64,000 bases of DNA from Gorillibacterium massiliense (GCF_000455485.1 NZ_CBQR020000036.1:1-64000); one strand, 5' to 3'. Positions 1 to 7,433 are shown, counted from the stretch's first letter. The notes: generated by a model not told the origin, from the sequence alone. Numbers and translations are program-made.

Positions 1-155
1 TTATTCCCGCTACGGAGCTAACGCTCTTTGGTCGGCCCGAGGTTATTCGGTGAAGAGGATCAGGCAGACAACCCTGCGAGACTAAGTGGCGGAGCCACCC
101 GGCACTGACGTGCCTTAAGCCTCTCGGGTTCGGAAATACAACAACGTTATATGAA
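1..155 (+). repeat. attC-like repeat 0 (left end cut by window)
   Basis: GC-rich repeat entered part-way by the window. It contains the family landmarks: a GGAGC/GCTCT hairpin near 14-27, a long stem GTCGGCC (31-37) with GGCAGAC (63-69), a GTGGC-GGA-GCCAC hairpin (86-98), a variable hairpin GGCAC (101-105)/GTGCC (110-114), and a right end CAACGTTATATGAAAT (142-157). The right box GTTATAT at 146-152 is a slightly degenerate GTTRRRY. The left inverted arm lies outside the window, so the repeat array continues upstream. Confidence 0.8.
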
Positions 156-215
156 ATCGACTACTGATAATATTATTGGAAATTCAATGAAGATCTTATA
201 GATGGGGGAATTTTC

Positions 216-668
216 GTGGATGTTAGAAATATTAATAAGGGTGAATCAAGTAGAGTACTTAGACTAGTGGAGCAATGTGGGCCATATGTTGCACCGCACA
301 ACCTATATGTGTACTGGATGCTTGAAAACTATTATACATCGACGTGTAAAGTCATGGAACATGACAGTGAATTAATTGGTTTTATTAGTGGAATGCCAAG
401 CGTAGATAATAAATCTTTATTTATTTGGCAGATATGTGTGCATAAAGAATATCGAAACCAAGGAATTGCATTCTTATTATTGGATTCAATATTGCAAAGT
501 GCAAGAGAGATAGGATATAGGTTTATGGAATTATCCATATCAGAAAATAATAATGCAAGCCAGAGCTTTTTTGAGAAATATGCTCGAACTAATCAATTAA
601 AAACAGTTGAAAAACGTAAAGAACACATTGGAAGTACAATAGAAGTAATAATTAAGTACGAATTATAG
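216..668 (+). CDS. GNAT acetyltransferase, EctA-like (cassette gene 1)
   Basis: A 150-residue single-domain GNAT N-acetyltransferase. The pattern VWQ-like FIWQICVHKEYRNQGIA (about residues 69-85) is the acetyl-CoA pyrophosphate-loop region, followed by the NNNAS motif that caps the fold. The order and spacing closely resemble diaminobutyrate acetyltransferase (EctA), but no ectB or ectC lies nearby, so a solitary acetyltransferase of unknown small-molecule substrate is safer. The GTG start at 216 is chosen because GGGGGAA at 204-210 is well spaced. The gene is AT-rich, starts about 70 bp after the right box of repeat 0 and ends 39 bp before the left box of repeat 1. It has no promoter of its own that I can see. 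Confidence 0.85.
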   Translation: MDVRNINKGESSRVLRLVEQCGPYVAPHNLYVYWMLENYYTSTCKVMEHDSELIGFISGMPSVDNKSLFIWQICVHKEYRNQGIAFLLLDSILQSAREIGYRFMELSISENNNASQSFFEKYARTNQLKTVEKRKEHIGSTIEVIIKYEL

Positions 669-703
669 AAGAGTATTTTGGAATAATTCAAGAAGCAGTC
701 GAC

Positions 704-870
704 TTCACCTAACAGCATATTCCCACTGCGGCCGGTTACGCCGTCCTTGGTCTACACGAGGTTTTTCGATGGAGTGATTCATGCAGGCAACCCTGCGAGG
801 CTAAGTGGCAAGCCACCGGCCTGACGGCCTTAAACCTCTCGGGTTTGGGAATACAACAACGTTAGATGAA
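704..870 (+). repeat. attC-like repeat 1
   Basis: A 167-bp element with inverted ends: TTCACCTAAC at 704-713 faces GTTAGATGAA at 861-870. The boxes are ACCTAAC (RYYYAAC) and GTTAGAT (GTTRRRY), exactly the R'' and R' consensus of integron attC sites. The inner arms AGCATATTCCC and GGGAATACAACAAC pair with an asymmetric internal loop. A GTGGC-AA-GCCAC hairpin and a GGCC/GGCC variable hairpin fill the middle. Confidence 0.85.
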
Positions 871-914
871 ATGGCCGAGAGCTTGAATAACGACAAAATC
901 ATCGGGGTGATTGA

Positions 915-1193
915 ATGTTTGAATTTTTTATAGAAGATGTCTTTAAGATCACTGGAAGAGGCTATGTACTAGGGGGAGTAATTAATGATCCTAAAGCATT
1001 ATTAAGAGTTGGAGAGACATTAATCGTGAAGGACAATAAAGAGAAAAAGCTATACGTTAATTCAATTGAAATGCTTAATTATGGAAGCGACTATGAAAAC
1101 AGACGATTAGATCAGATAGGGATATTAGTAGATATTTCGAATGAGGATGCAACTGAAATTAAAGGGAAAATACTGATTAAAGAAACTGAATGA
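915..1193 (+). CDS. Small EF-Tu domain-2-like beta-barrel protein (cassette gene 2)
   Basis: A 92-residue protein whose opening FFIEDVFKITGRGYVLGG (residues 4-21) matches the start of translation-factor domain II (the FxIxxVFxIxGxGxVxxG pattern of EF-Tu-type barrels), then continues with VGETLIVKD, also typical of that barrel. There is no GTPase domain, so this is a free-standing barrel, a family found in many Bacillales genomes without an assigned function. ATG start 54 bp after the right box of repeat 1, with GGGGTGA just upstream as ribosome binding site. Flanked on both sides by attC-like repeats. Confidence 0.75.
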   Translation: MFEFFIEDVFKITGRGYVLGGVINDPKALLRVGETLIVKDNKEKKLYVNSIEMLNYGSDYENRRLDQIGILVDISNEDATEIKGKILIKETE

Positions 1194-1227
1194 AGATCTT
1201 ATTTATGTAATTCAAGAAGTCGGTCAC

Positions 1228-1397
1228 TTCATATAATACCGTTTTCCCGTCTGCGGGCCTAGCGGCCCTTGGTCTGCCCGAAGTTTTTCGGTGAAGATGA
1301 GTCAGGCAGACAACCCTGCAAGGCTAAGAGGCGGAGCCACCCGGCCCTAATGGACCTTAAGCCTCTCGGGTTCGTGAACACAACAACGTTAGATGAA
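1228..1397 (+). repeat. attC-like repeat 2
   Basis: 170-bp element with ends TTCATATAAT (1228-1237) and GTTAGATGAA (1388-1397). The left box is degenerate (ATATAAT), the right box GTTAGAT is intact. Internal hairpins include GGGCC-TAGC-GGCCC near 1256-1269 and the long-range stem GTCTGCC/GGCAGAC. Confidence 0.85.
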
Positions 1398-1435
1398 AGA
1401 ACTTGAAGAGATATTAATGAAATCGAGGATCTCAA

Positions 1436-1909
1436 ATGTCAAATCATATAAATGATTTTAAAGATCAAGTGGAAGTTATTAATCCGATTGAAGCAGAGAC
1501 TTTTAGAAAGTCTTATTTGGATTGTTTTATTAATACAAATAGTAAACAGTACATTGATAACATAGAGAAACTTTATTTATTTTCAGATGGCTTTTGTTAT
1601 ATAGGATATTTATGGGATTGCTTAAATCAAAAGCGCCCCGATGATTTTGAAAATTTAATAAATGAACTTCCGATTACTCCGATCCTTGTGATGTGGGATA
1701 TTCATTCGAAAGAACGAATTTTCATTGATAATTATTGGATTTTTAACAAGGCAGATATTATTAGACTGGATAAAGAAAAGCTCATTAATAATCTAGAGCT
1801 TTTACCTGAAGACATTTATATTTTTGATGAGTCTTTAAAGTGGTCAATAATTTTTACACATGAAGAAATCACTCAAGGAAAAAGATATTGTTTAAAGATA
1901 GCTGTCTAG
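1436..1909 (+). CDS. Unrecognised 157-residue protein (cassette gene 3)
   Basis: I do not recognise this protein with certainty. It is soluble, without signal peptide or membrane segment, mixed alpha/beta, rich in Trp, Ile and acidic residues. The C-terminal stretch EDIYIFDESLKWSIIFTHE (about 127-145) resembles the end of a small Bacillales hypothetical family (DUF4275-like), which would put it among immunity-like or SMI1-like small proteins, but that is only an impression. ATG start 48 bp after the right box of repeat 2; strongly AT-rich compared with the repeats on either side. Confidence 0.7.
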   Translation: MSNHINDFKDQVEVINPIEAETFRKSYLDCFINTNSKQYIDNIEKLYLFSDGFCYIGYLWDCLNQKRPDDFENLINELPITPILVMWDIHSKERIFIDNYWIFNKADIIRLDKEKLINNLELLPEDIYIFDESLKWSIIFTHEEITQGKRYCLKIAV

Positions 1910-1928
1910 TATGACCGAAGATGCCAAG

Positions 1929-2104
1929 TTCCATCATCTAACACAGTATTCACGCAGCGGGCCTGACGGCCCTAGGTCTGCAGATGTTGTTCTATGAGGC
2001 AGAATCAGCAGACAACCCTGCGAGTCTAAGTGGCGGAGCCACCCGGTCCTAGCGGACCTTAAGCCTCTGGGGATTCGGGAATACAACAACGTTAGATGGA
2101 ATTG
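1929..2104 (+). repeat. attC-like repeat 3
   Basis: About 176 bp. Left end TTCCATCATCTAAC (1929-1942) faces GTTAGATGGAATT (2091-2103). The boxes ATCTAAC and GTTAGAT are perfect complements and fit RYYYAAC and GTTRRRY exactly. Internal stems: GGGCC-TGAC-GGCCC, GTCTGC/GCAGAC and the variable hairpin GGTCC (2045-2049)/GGACC (2054-2058). The best-preserved ends of the array. Confidence 0.88.
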
Positions 2105-2141
2105 GTGCGTTTTTAAATAAAATAGAATGAGGAAAATTCTT

Positions 2142-2936
2142 ATGAAGAAGTATTCTTTTCAAGACGATAAATTAGTTGAAACTCTTAGAAATTTCATATG
2201 CATGTTACAGAATGATTTAAATGATCAACTAGATAGTGTCTATATTTACGGTTCAGCTTTATATAATGACCTTTGTCCAGGCTATGGTGATTTAGATTTT
2301 CTTGTTATCGTAAGAAACAACTTGGATGAAAGTACTGTCTCTACTCTAATCTCGAGAAGAAGCGAATTAAAGTTAGGGGAATATGGCACTTACGCAAGTA
2401 TGCTTGAAGGCGCCTTCTTACCAATATCAATGATAACTGCTGGAGAAGAAGGTGTTGCATTATGGTGGGGTTCAAGAAGTGAAAGGATCTGGGAAACGAA
2501 TCAACTTGATCAATTTACTTTATATGCAATTAAACATGAAGGTATTTGTATACATGGCAATTTTGATAGGAAATTATTACCGGAAATAGGGTGTGATGAA
2601 ATAAGGGGATTTATAAGTCAATTCATTAGTTCGATGAAGTTGCATGGAAAAGGCGGTAGATTACATTCAATAGATTGGTTATTGCTAACTTCGAAATTTA
2701 TTTGTTGGTTACGAGAAGGAAGAATACTATCAAAGAGTCAAGCAGCTGATTGGGGTATCGCTAATATTGAAAGTAGTTGGACAAAGCATTTAAAGAGATC
2801 AAAGGAATTACGAAAAGAACCACACAAACAAAACTTAAATGAGTATAGTGAATGGCTAATGGACTTGGAAATTGTAATTCAAGAAGCATGCAAAGATTTA
2901 GAACTGCAACTCGAGAAAGGCCCCAACTTCTTATAA
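2142..2936 (+). CDS. Nucleotidyltransferase, aminoglycoside adenylyltransferase-like (cassette gene 4)
   Basis: A 264-residue protein (from the ATG at 2142) with the polymerase-beta-type nucleotidyltransferase signature YGSALYNDLCPGYGDLDFLV near the N-terminus: GS followed by the two-acid GDLDF metal-binding pair. The helical C-terminal half is of the kind seen in ANT(3'')/ANT(9)-type enzymes (DUF4111-like). These enzymes transfer AMP to aminoglycosides, but substrate cannot be read here. ATG 2127 is in frame upstream, but GAGGA at 2129-2133 is spaced for 2142, so I prefer 2142. The stop codon lies inside the left box of the next repeat, a compact ending typical of integron cassettes, where aadA-type genes are classic cargo. 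Confidence 0.85.
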   Translation: MKKYSFQDDKLVETLRNFICMLQNDLNDQLDSVYIYGSALYNDLCPGYGDLDFLVIVRNNLDESTVSTLISRRSELKLGEYGTYASMLEGAFLPISMITAGEEGVALWWGSRSERIWETNQLDQFTLYAIKHEGICIHGNFDRKLLPEIGCDEIRGFISQFISSMKLHGKGGRLHSIDWLLLTSKFICWLREGRILSKSQAADWGIANIESSWTKHLKRSKELRKEPHKQNLNEYSEWLMDLEIVIQEACKDLELQLEKGPNFL

Positions 2937-3100
2937 CACCGTATTCCCACCGTAGCCGGCTACGCCGAACTTGGTCTGCCCGAGGATTTTCGAGGAAGAT
3001 GATTCAGACAGACAACCTTGTGAGGCTAAGTGGCGGAGCCACCCGCTCACTATGTTCGCTTAAGCCTCTCGGGCTCGTGAATACAGCAACGTTAGGTGAA
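2928..3100 (+). repeat. attC-like repeat 4
   Basis: 173 bp, ends TTCTTATAAC (2928-2937) and GTTAGGTGAA (3091-3100). The preceding gene's TAA (2934-2936) is part of the left box TTATAAC. Internal stem GTCTGCC (2974-2980) with GACAGAC, and a constant GTGGC-GGA-GCCAC hairpin. Confidence 0.85.
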
Positions 3101-3139
3101 ATTCTCGAATAACTATAAATTGAATGGAGATGTTCGAAG

Positions 3140-3625
3140 ATGGAATCAAATAATTCTAATACATGTAATGCCAGAGATGAAGTATATTTTTCATTGTATG
3201 AAACGTACATTGGATTGGAAGTTGATGACGATATCCCAAATGAATACATTAACTTGTGTGTCGAATATCTTAATAATTTGAGTGAAGAGATTATTCTATC
3301 TATTTGTACTTACTCGCTTGATTATTGTAAAGATGTCATGAAAAATTATTGTGATGTTGAGTTTATTGATGGGCTGCATAAGATTATCTCTTTAAGAGAT
3401 ATACTGAATTATATGAAACCTGTATCATTACAAATTGATCAACCAGATTATTGGTATATTCCAGCGATAAATCTATATTTTAAATGTGCTTGGGATCAAG
3501 ACAATGATATGCAGGTACTAATAAATAATGATCGAGTTGTTTATGTTGGTCCATACGAAGGTTTGGATTGTTGGTTAAAGAACTTATCTGAATGGAGTAA
3601 TTATGTAACAGGATATAAGATTTAG
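3140..3625 (+). CDS. Unrecognised 161-residue protein (cassette gene 5)
   Basis: Soluble, acidic, Cys-containing protein (several Cys spread over the first 90 residues, no CxxC pair). The C-terminal part, with FKCAWDQDNDMQVLINNDRV and then VGPYEG (about 112-140), resembles the 'W-x-E/D-H/N-G' ending of small DUF6985-like or SMI1-like proteins. I would not assign a function. ATG start 49 bp after the right box of repeat 4 with AATGGAGATG upstream. It sits alone between two repeats. Confidence 0.7.
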   Translation: MESNNSNTCNARDEVYFSLYETYIGLEVDDDIPNEYINLCVEYLNNLSEEIILSICTYSLDYCKDVMKNYCDVEFIDGLHKIISLRDILNYMKPVSLQIDQPDYWYIPAINLYFKCAWDQDNDMQVLINNDRVVYVGPYEGLDCWLKNLSEWSNYVTGYKI

Positions 3626-3658
3626 AACGTAATAGCGTATTCAGAAGAAGTTGAGAAC

Positions 3659-3785
3659 TTCAACAATGCATTCCAGCATCGGGCCGGCTTTTCCGTCCCT
3701 CGGTTGCCGCGAGGCATTTCGGAGAAACAAACTCAGGCAACACATCCCTTTCCTGGACATCATGAATCCGAGAACGTTATATGAA
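3659..3785 (+). repeat. attC-like repeat 5 (short form)
   Basis: About 127 bp. Left end TTCAAC-AATGCATTCC and right end GAATCCGAGAACGTTATATGAA. It lacks the GTGGC hairpin and the variable hairpin present in longer copies. The long stem is GTTGCC (3703-3708)/GGCAAC (3736-3741), a compensatory change relative to GTCTGCC/GGCAGAC elsewhere. Confidence 0.75.
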
Positions 3786-3825
3786 ACCGTCTCAGTACTG
3801 TGTTAAGTCAATATTCAAATAGGTG

Positions 3826-4248
3826 ATGCTTATTCTTACAATTGCTATTAATAGGTTGAAAAACGAAATTTCGGAAATTTACTCTAAAGAGTATTTATGT
3901 ATATCACTTTATCTGGATATTATTAGACTACAAAAAGATTTTGAAGAGATGTTCTTAAGATATGTTCCGAATGAGAGTATAAATGCGGATTTTGATGTTT
4001 ATGAGTCCTTTATCATCGGGTTAGCTTCAGGTGGAATTGATAGCAGATTAGGAGATGCATTGGAAAGATATAAATTAAAAGTTTGGTTAAACAAGTCTTT
4101 TTTTGAATGGTTTCCGAAATATAGATTTCTTGAACCCTATGATTTATCAGAGTATGTAGAGCTTAACAATGCTATGAAAGTCGTAGACAACCTTAGAAGA
4201 AAATTAATTAATTTAATACGTCTAAAAGAAAATGGGGATCCTTTCTAG
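3826..4248 (+). CDS. Unrecognised helical protein (cassette gene 6)
   Basis: A 140-residue, probably all-helical protein without recognised motifs. The N-terminus is hydrophobic for about ten residues but too short for a clear membrane anchor. GTG 3823 and ATG 3826 are adjacent possible starts and neither has a convincing ribosome binding site, so the true start could lie a few codons downstream. It is AT-rich and bounded by repeats 5 and 6. Confidence 0.6.
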   Translation: MLILTIAINRLKNEISEIYSKEYLCISLYLDIIRLQKDFEEMFLRYVPNESINADFDVYESFIIGLASGGIDSRLGDALERYKLKVWLNKSFFEWFPKYRFLEPYDLSEYVELNNAMKVVDNLRRKLINLIRLKENGDPF

Positions 4249-4285
4249 ATCATATTCTTTGTAAGTTTTCTCGGTGAAGTAGATG

Positions 4286-4457
4286 GTCAGATTACACCAT
4301 ATTCCCGCTGCGGCCGGCTACGCCGACCTTGATCTGCCAGAGGTATTTCGGTGATGTAGATTCAGGCAGACAACCCTGCGAGATTAAGTGGCGGAGCCAC
4401 CCGGTCCTGGCGGACCTTAAGCCTCTCGGGTTCGTGAATACAAGAACGTTAGATGAA
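4286..4457 (+). repeat. attC-like repeat 6
   Basis: About 172 bp. Left end GTCAGATTAC-ACC-ATATTCCC is partly degenerate; right end GAATACAAGAACGTTAGATGAA (box GTTAGAT 4448-4454) is intact. Stems: TCTGCC (4333-4338)/GGCAGA (4365-4370) and GGTCC (4403-4407)/GGACC (4412-4416). Confidence 0.85.
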
Positions 4458-4483
4458 ATGCCCTAAATTCTTAATTATAAGAG

Positions 4484-5068
4484 GTGATTTTTATAGATAT
4501 TGAAACGATGGTTACACAAATTAACGATAAATTCGTTTCAGCGATATTCCTAAATCAAAGTGACATTGGAATAGAAAACTCTGTTTATCCTGAAACACAA
4601 ATTAATCTATATGGTGATAATAAAGCCCTCTTTACATTAGGCGCTCTATTTAATCTAGTTCAGAAAGAAACAAACTTAGTGATATATCTAGTAGGATCTT
4701 CGGATAAAGATTTTGATTTTGTTTTCTTTCACGGAACTAGTAATCCGTTATCATTTAAGGATTTATTTGAAATCAAAAGACAGGCAAGTAAATTAAAGAA
4801 GCCTAAAAAATATTGTCTAGAAATTAATGCTGAAATGGCAATTGATAGATTAAATGAATCATGGAAACTTAATGATCTATATTCAATAAGGTCTGAAGGT
4901 CAATTAATATCAATGAGTTGCAACCTTCTTGGATTAAGACTCGCTAAAGTCATATGCAAGTCACTTATTGAAACAGGTGAAGGACATACTCATTTTGATG
5001 GTTTTTCTACGAAGAGAAGCCTTGAATTAATCCTAAGAAATAAAGAGACTGATTGGATGTTTCAATGA
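4484..5068 (+). CDS. Unrecognised 194-residue protein (cassette gene 7)
   Basis: Soluble alpha/beta protein with no signal peptide and no motif I recognise. The middle contains a charged linker (KLKKPKK near 104-110). The start is uncertain: GTG 4484 lies within the GAGGTGAT sequence that would itself serve as ribosome binding site, so a later codon such as ATT 4499 or ATG 4508 may be the real one. The stop is only 10 bp before the next repeat, as expected for a compact cassette. Confidence 0.65.
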   Translation: MIFIDIETMVTQINDKFVSAIFLNQSDIGIENSVYPETQINLYGDNKALFTLGALFNLVQKETNLVIYLVGSSDKDFDFVFFHGTSNPLSFKDLFEIKRQASKLKKPKKYCLEINAEMAIDRLNESWKLNDLYSIRSEGQLISMSCNLLGLRLAKVICKSLIETGEGHTHFDGFSTKRSLELILRNKETDWMFQ

Positions 5069-5077
5069 AGAGGGCAC

Positions 5078-5250
5078 TTCAGATAAGACAGCATTCACGC
5101 GGTGGGGCCAGACGGCCCCTTGGGTCGCCAGATGGTTTTCGGGGAAGCCAGAAACAGGCGACAACTCAGGACTAACTAACCGCATTGCGACCCGGGCATT
5201 TACAGTCCTTAAGCCGGTGAGGGTTCTTGAATACAAGAACGTTAATTGAA
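5078..5250 (+). repeat. attC-like repeat 7
   Basis: 173 bp. Ends TTCAGATAAG (5078-5087) and GTTAATTGAA (5241-5250); the right box GTTAATT still fits GTTRRRY. The long stem is GTCGCC (5124-5129)/GGCGAC (5157-5162), another compensatory variant. A GGGGCC-AGAC-GGCCCC hairpin stands at about 5105-5119. The constant GTGGC hairpin is absent. Confidence 0.82.
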
Positions 5251-5254
5251 ATTA

Positions 5255-5785
5255 ATGCAAGTGAGGTGCAAAAAATCCTTGTTCTTCTTTCCAGACGAAG
5301 TAACTGATTTTTTCATGAAGTTCTTAAGTAAAGAAGAAAATGTATTAGTTGATTTTGAACAATGGGTCTATGACAATAATTTTTTGTCGCAACTAGGTAA
5401 TAATACATATGATTTTTTTGTATCTTTTAATTTTCATAGCCTCTACACTGAAAAAGATTTAGAAGATTTTATACTAAATCTATATCAAGAGAAACATGTT
5501 GATATTAACAAAGAAAGGGTAACTTGGATTGTAAGTCGTATGGTTGATGGGTCTCACGATCTTATAACAGGATGTGCTGAAATATCTCAGCTACGATCGT
5601 TTGAGAAAGGCAATGAATATATACCGATTTTATATGTAGGTTACGATAGTGAAATTGAAGATATTAATTATCGATATAGTAATTTGGCAGAAGAAGAACA
5701 AACTAAAAAGAAGAAACTACTGGAATTGTATAAAGAAGAAATTCTTAAACTTTCTATTAAGTTTTTAGATACCATTATTGAGTAA
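5255..5785 (+). CDS. Unrecognised acidic protein (cassette gene 8)
   Basis: About 176 residues from ATG 5255; GAGGTG at 5263-5268 suggests that TTG 5279 (giving an N-terminus LFFFPDEV) may be the actual start. The first third, with DFEQWVYDNN and then FFVSFNFHS, looks like several small immunity-type hypothetical families of Bacillales, but I cannot name one. The C-terminus is a highly charged helix ending in KFLDTIIE. No membrane segment. Bounded by repeats 7 and 8. Confidence 0.62.
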   Translation: MQVRCKKSLFFFPDEVTDFFMKFLSKEENVLVDFEQWVYDNNFLSQLGNNTYDFFVSFNFHSLYTEKDLEDFILNLYQEKHVDINKERVTWIVSRMVDGSHDLITGCAEISQLRSFEKGNEYIPILYVGYDSEIEDINYRYSNLAEEEQTKKKKLLELYKEEILKLSIKFLDTIIE

Positions 5786-5804
5786 TTTCAATGGAGGCAT
5801 TAAC

Positions 5805-5965
5805 TTCAATTAAAACCACATTCACGCATCTGGCCTCTACCGAGGATCTTCGGTCGCAAAGTAGAATATTAAAGAAGTAGATTCAGGCGACAACTCTGCA
5901 AAGCCACCTGGTCGCGTTCGCGATCTTAAGCCTTTCGAGTTCGTGAATGCCAAACTTTACCTGAA
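5805..5965 (+). repeat. attC-like repeat 8 (decaying)
   Basis: About 160 bp. The ends TTCAATTAAA and CTTTACCTGAA no longer match well, but the inner arms (CACATTCACGC and GTTCGTGAATGCC) and the GTCGC/GCGAC stem are still clear. The variable hairpin is GGTCGCG-TTCG-CGCGATC-like near 5910-5925. Confidence 0.7.
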
Positions 5966-5995
5966 ATTGATGCGAAAAGAAAGGGAGATAAAGAG

Positions 5996-6379
5996 ATGAA
6001 AGCAAAAGTAAAACAGATTGAATGCGTTTATATTCCCATCACTAACCCATATGTGTCTGCAGAATGGTATCAGAAGAATCTAGGCCTCGAACTAAGAAAT
6101 CCAGTGACAGAGGATCAAGTGCAATTAAGAATAGGTGAGAATCAAGCGATATTTTTGATTAAGACTAAGGAGAAAACTACCTTGAACTATATTGAAGTGG
6201 GTGGGACAGAAATGTCAGCAATTACACTTGAAGTCACAAACATAGAAGAAATTTATAACAATATGAAAACAAATGGTGCAAGAATTGAAGGCATTAATGA
6301 AACAGATGGTTGTGGGAATTTCTTTGATGTATATGATCCTGATGGTAATAAGATATCCATATGGGGTGGATGGAAATAA
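5996..6379 (+). CDS. VOC-family (glyoxalase/bleomycin-resistance-like) protein (cassette gene 9)
   Basis: A 127-residue vicinal-oxygen-chelate fold protein. It shows the paired beta-alpha-beta-beta-beta arrangement: AEWYQKNLGLELRNP in the first module and FFDVYDPDGNKISIW in the second, the latter being the usual metal-side strand with a conserved acidic residue replaced by K/I-containing sequence. Members bind drugs, metals or act as dioxygenases and isomerases; which applies here is unknown. ATG start with AAGGGAGAT upstream. Bounded by repeats 8 and 9. Confidence 0.85.
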   Translation: MKAKVKQIECVYIPITNPYVSAEWYQKNLGLELRNPVTEDQVQLRIGENQAIFLIKTKEKTTLNYIEVGGTEMSAITLEVTNIEEIYNNMKTNGARIEGINETDGCGNFFDVYDPDGNKISIWGGWK

Positions 6380-6403
6380 CACTTGTACGATTTTAGAAGA
6401 CGG

Positions 6404-6525
6404 CATCAACTGCATTTCAAGGAAGCGATTCAGGCGGATTACCCTGTAAAACCGAGTGGCGGAGGCACCCGGCAGCAAGCTGCCTTTAGCCTCCTGTTTT
6501 CGTGAATACAACAACGTTATCGGAA
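6404..6525 (+). repeat. attC-like repeat 9 (internal deletion)
   Basis: About 122 bp. The left part jumps from CATCAACTGCATTTC straight to AAGGAAGCGATTCAGG, as if some 50-60 bp of the usual left half were lost. The right half is well kept: GTGGCGGAGGCAC, the variable hairpin GGCAGC (6471-6476)/GCTGCC (6479-6484), and GAATACAACAACGTTATCGG (box GTTATCG at 6516-6522). Confidence 0.75.
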
Positions 6526-6668
6526 ATTGCTTAAGCATATGTTCGACGGTGACACTCAGCAGCAACTTGTAAAAGAACAGAAACCATACGATAAACACAG
6601 TTGAAGGAACATTGGTGCGCTTTATATAAGATAGAGCCAGTTAATCAAATCGAGGAAGGTAAAAAACG

Positions 6669-7208
6669 ATGATAATGGAAACAGAAAGACTTATAGTCCG
6701 TCAGTTTGACCCAAGTGATTGGATAGATTTGTACGAATATCTTTCTCAAGAGAATGTGCTTAAGTATGAGCCTGGATCCGTAAGTAATGAAGAAGACTGT
6801 AAACGTATGGCTACTGAACGTTCACAGGGTAATCATTTTTGGGCAGTTTGCCTGAAAGAAACAAATAAACTGATTGGCCATGTATATTTTGAGCAGAAAG
6901 AGCCGAAAGAGTTTCTAACGTGGGAGATTGGATACATTTTTAACCCCGCGTATTATGGTAAAGGCTATGCGACCGAGGCCTGCCAAAAGTTGTTGAAGAT
7001 CGGTTTTGAAGAATTAGGTGCACATAGAGTAATGGCTTTATGCAACCCTGAAAACGCTCCCTCGTGGAGACTATTAGAACGTCTGTTGATGCGTCGTGAA
7101 GGCTTTTTCAAGAAGGAAGTTTATTTTAATAAAACAGAAAGTGGACAGCCTATATGGCAGGATACGTATCAATACGCAATCTTGAAAGAAGAGCAAAACA
7201 TTATCTAG
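6669..7208 (+). CDS. GNAT acetyltransferase, RimJ/RimL-like (cassette gene 10)
   Basis: A 179-residue GNAT of the RimJ/RimL type: ETERLIVRQFDPSDW at the N-terminus, the EIGYIFNPAYYGKGYATEA block carrying the acetyl-CoA loop (about 86-104), and the NPENAPSWRLLERL motif after it. Such proteins acetylate protein N-termini, antibiotics or polyamines; the substrate is not apparent. The ATG at 6669 follows GAGGAAGG with good spacing. The 140 bp between repeat 9 and this start is longer than for other cassettes and holds no ORF of note. Confidence 0.88.
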   Translation: MIMETERLIVRQFDPSDWIDLYEYLSQENVLKYEPGSVSNEEDCKRMATERSQGNHFWAVCLKETNKLIGHVYFEQKEPKEFLTWEIGYIFNPAYYGKGYATEACQKLLKIGFEELGAHRVMALCNPENAPSWRLLERLLMRREGFFKKEVYFNKTESGQPIWQDTYQYAILKEEQNII

Positions 7209-7224
7209 GCGTATTACAAAGAAG

Positions 7225-7310
7225 TGGCAACACTGCGAGGCTAAGTCTTCGACCTGGCCGTAATCGGCTTTAAGCCTCTCGTGCTCGGGAATGCAAGCAC
7301 GTAATGGAAT
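7225..7310 (+). repeat. attC-like repeat 10 (right-half remnant)
   Basis: Retains GCGAGGCTAAG pairing with CTTTAAGCCTCTCG, the variable GGCC/GGCT hairpin, and a degenerate right arm GGGAATGCAAGCACGTAATGG. The left half and both R boxes are gone. Confidence 0.6.
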
Positions 7311-7433
7311 TTCCAGCAAACCCTATAAAAATACGAACGAACATTCTATAAAATATGGGCTTTTATGGTAAAATGGAGAGGTGCAATTGAAGGGATAATA
7401 CTGAAATAATGTAATGGGAGATTGAGGAGTAAA

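Noticed and set aside
2852..3281. Short open frames on both strands across repeat 4
   Set aside because: They run through the folded GC-rich repeat and out of frame through the neighbouring genes; similar frames appear in the other repeats only because the sequence is repeated.
1..7310. CRISPR array or simple MITE family as explanation of the repeats
   Set aside because: Units are 125-175 bp, imperfect, covarying, and separated by whole genes of different length, unlike CRISPR. MITEs would not alternate one-to-one with genes in one orientation nor show RYYYAAC/GTTRRRY ends.
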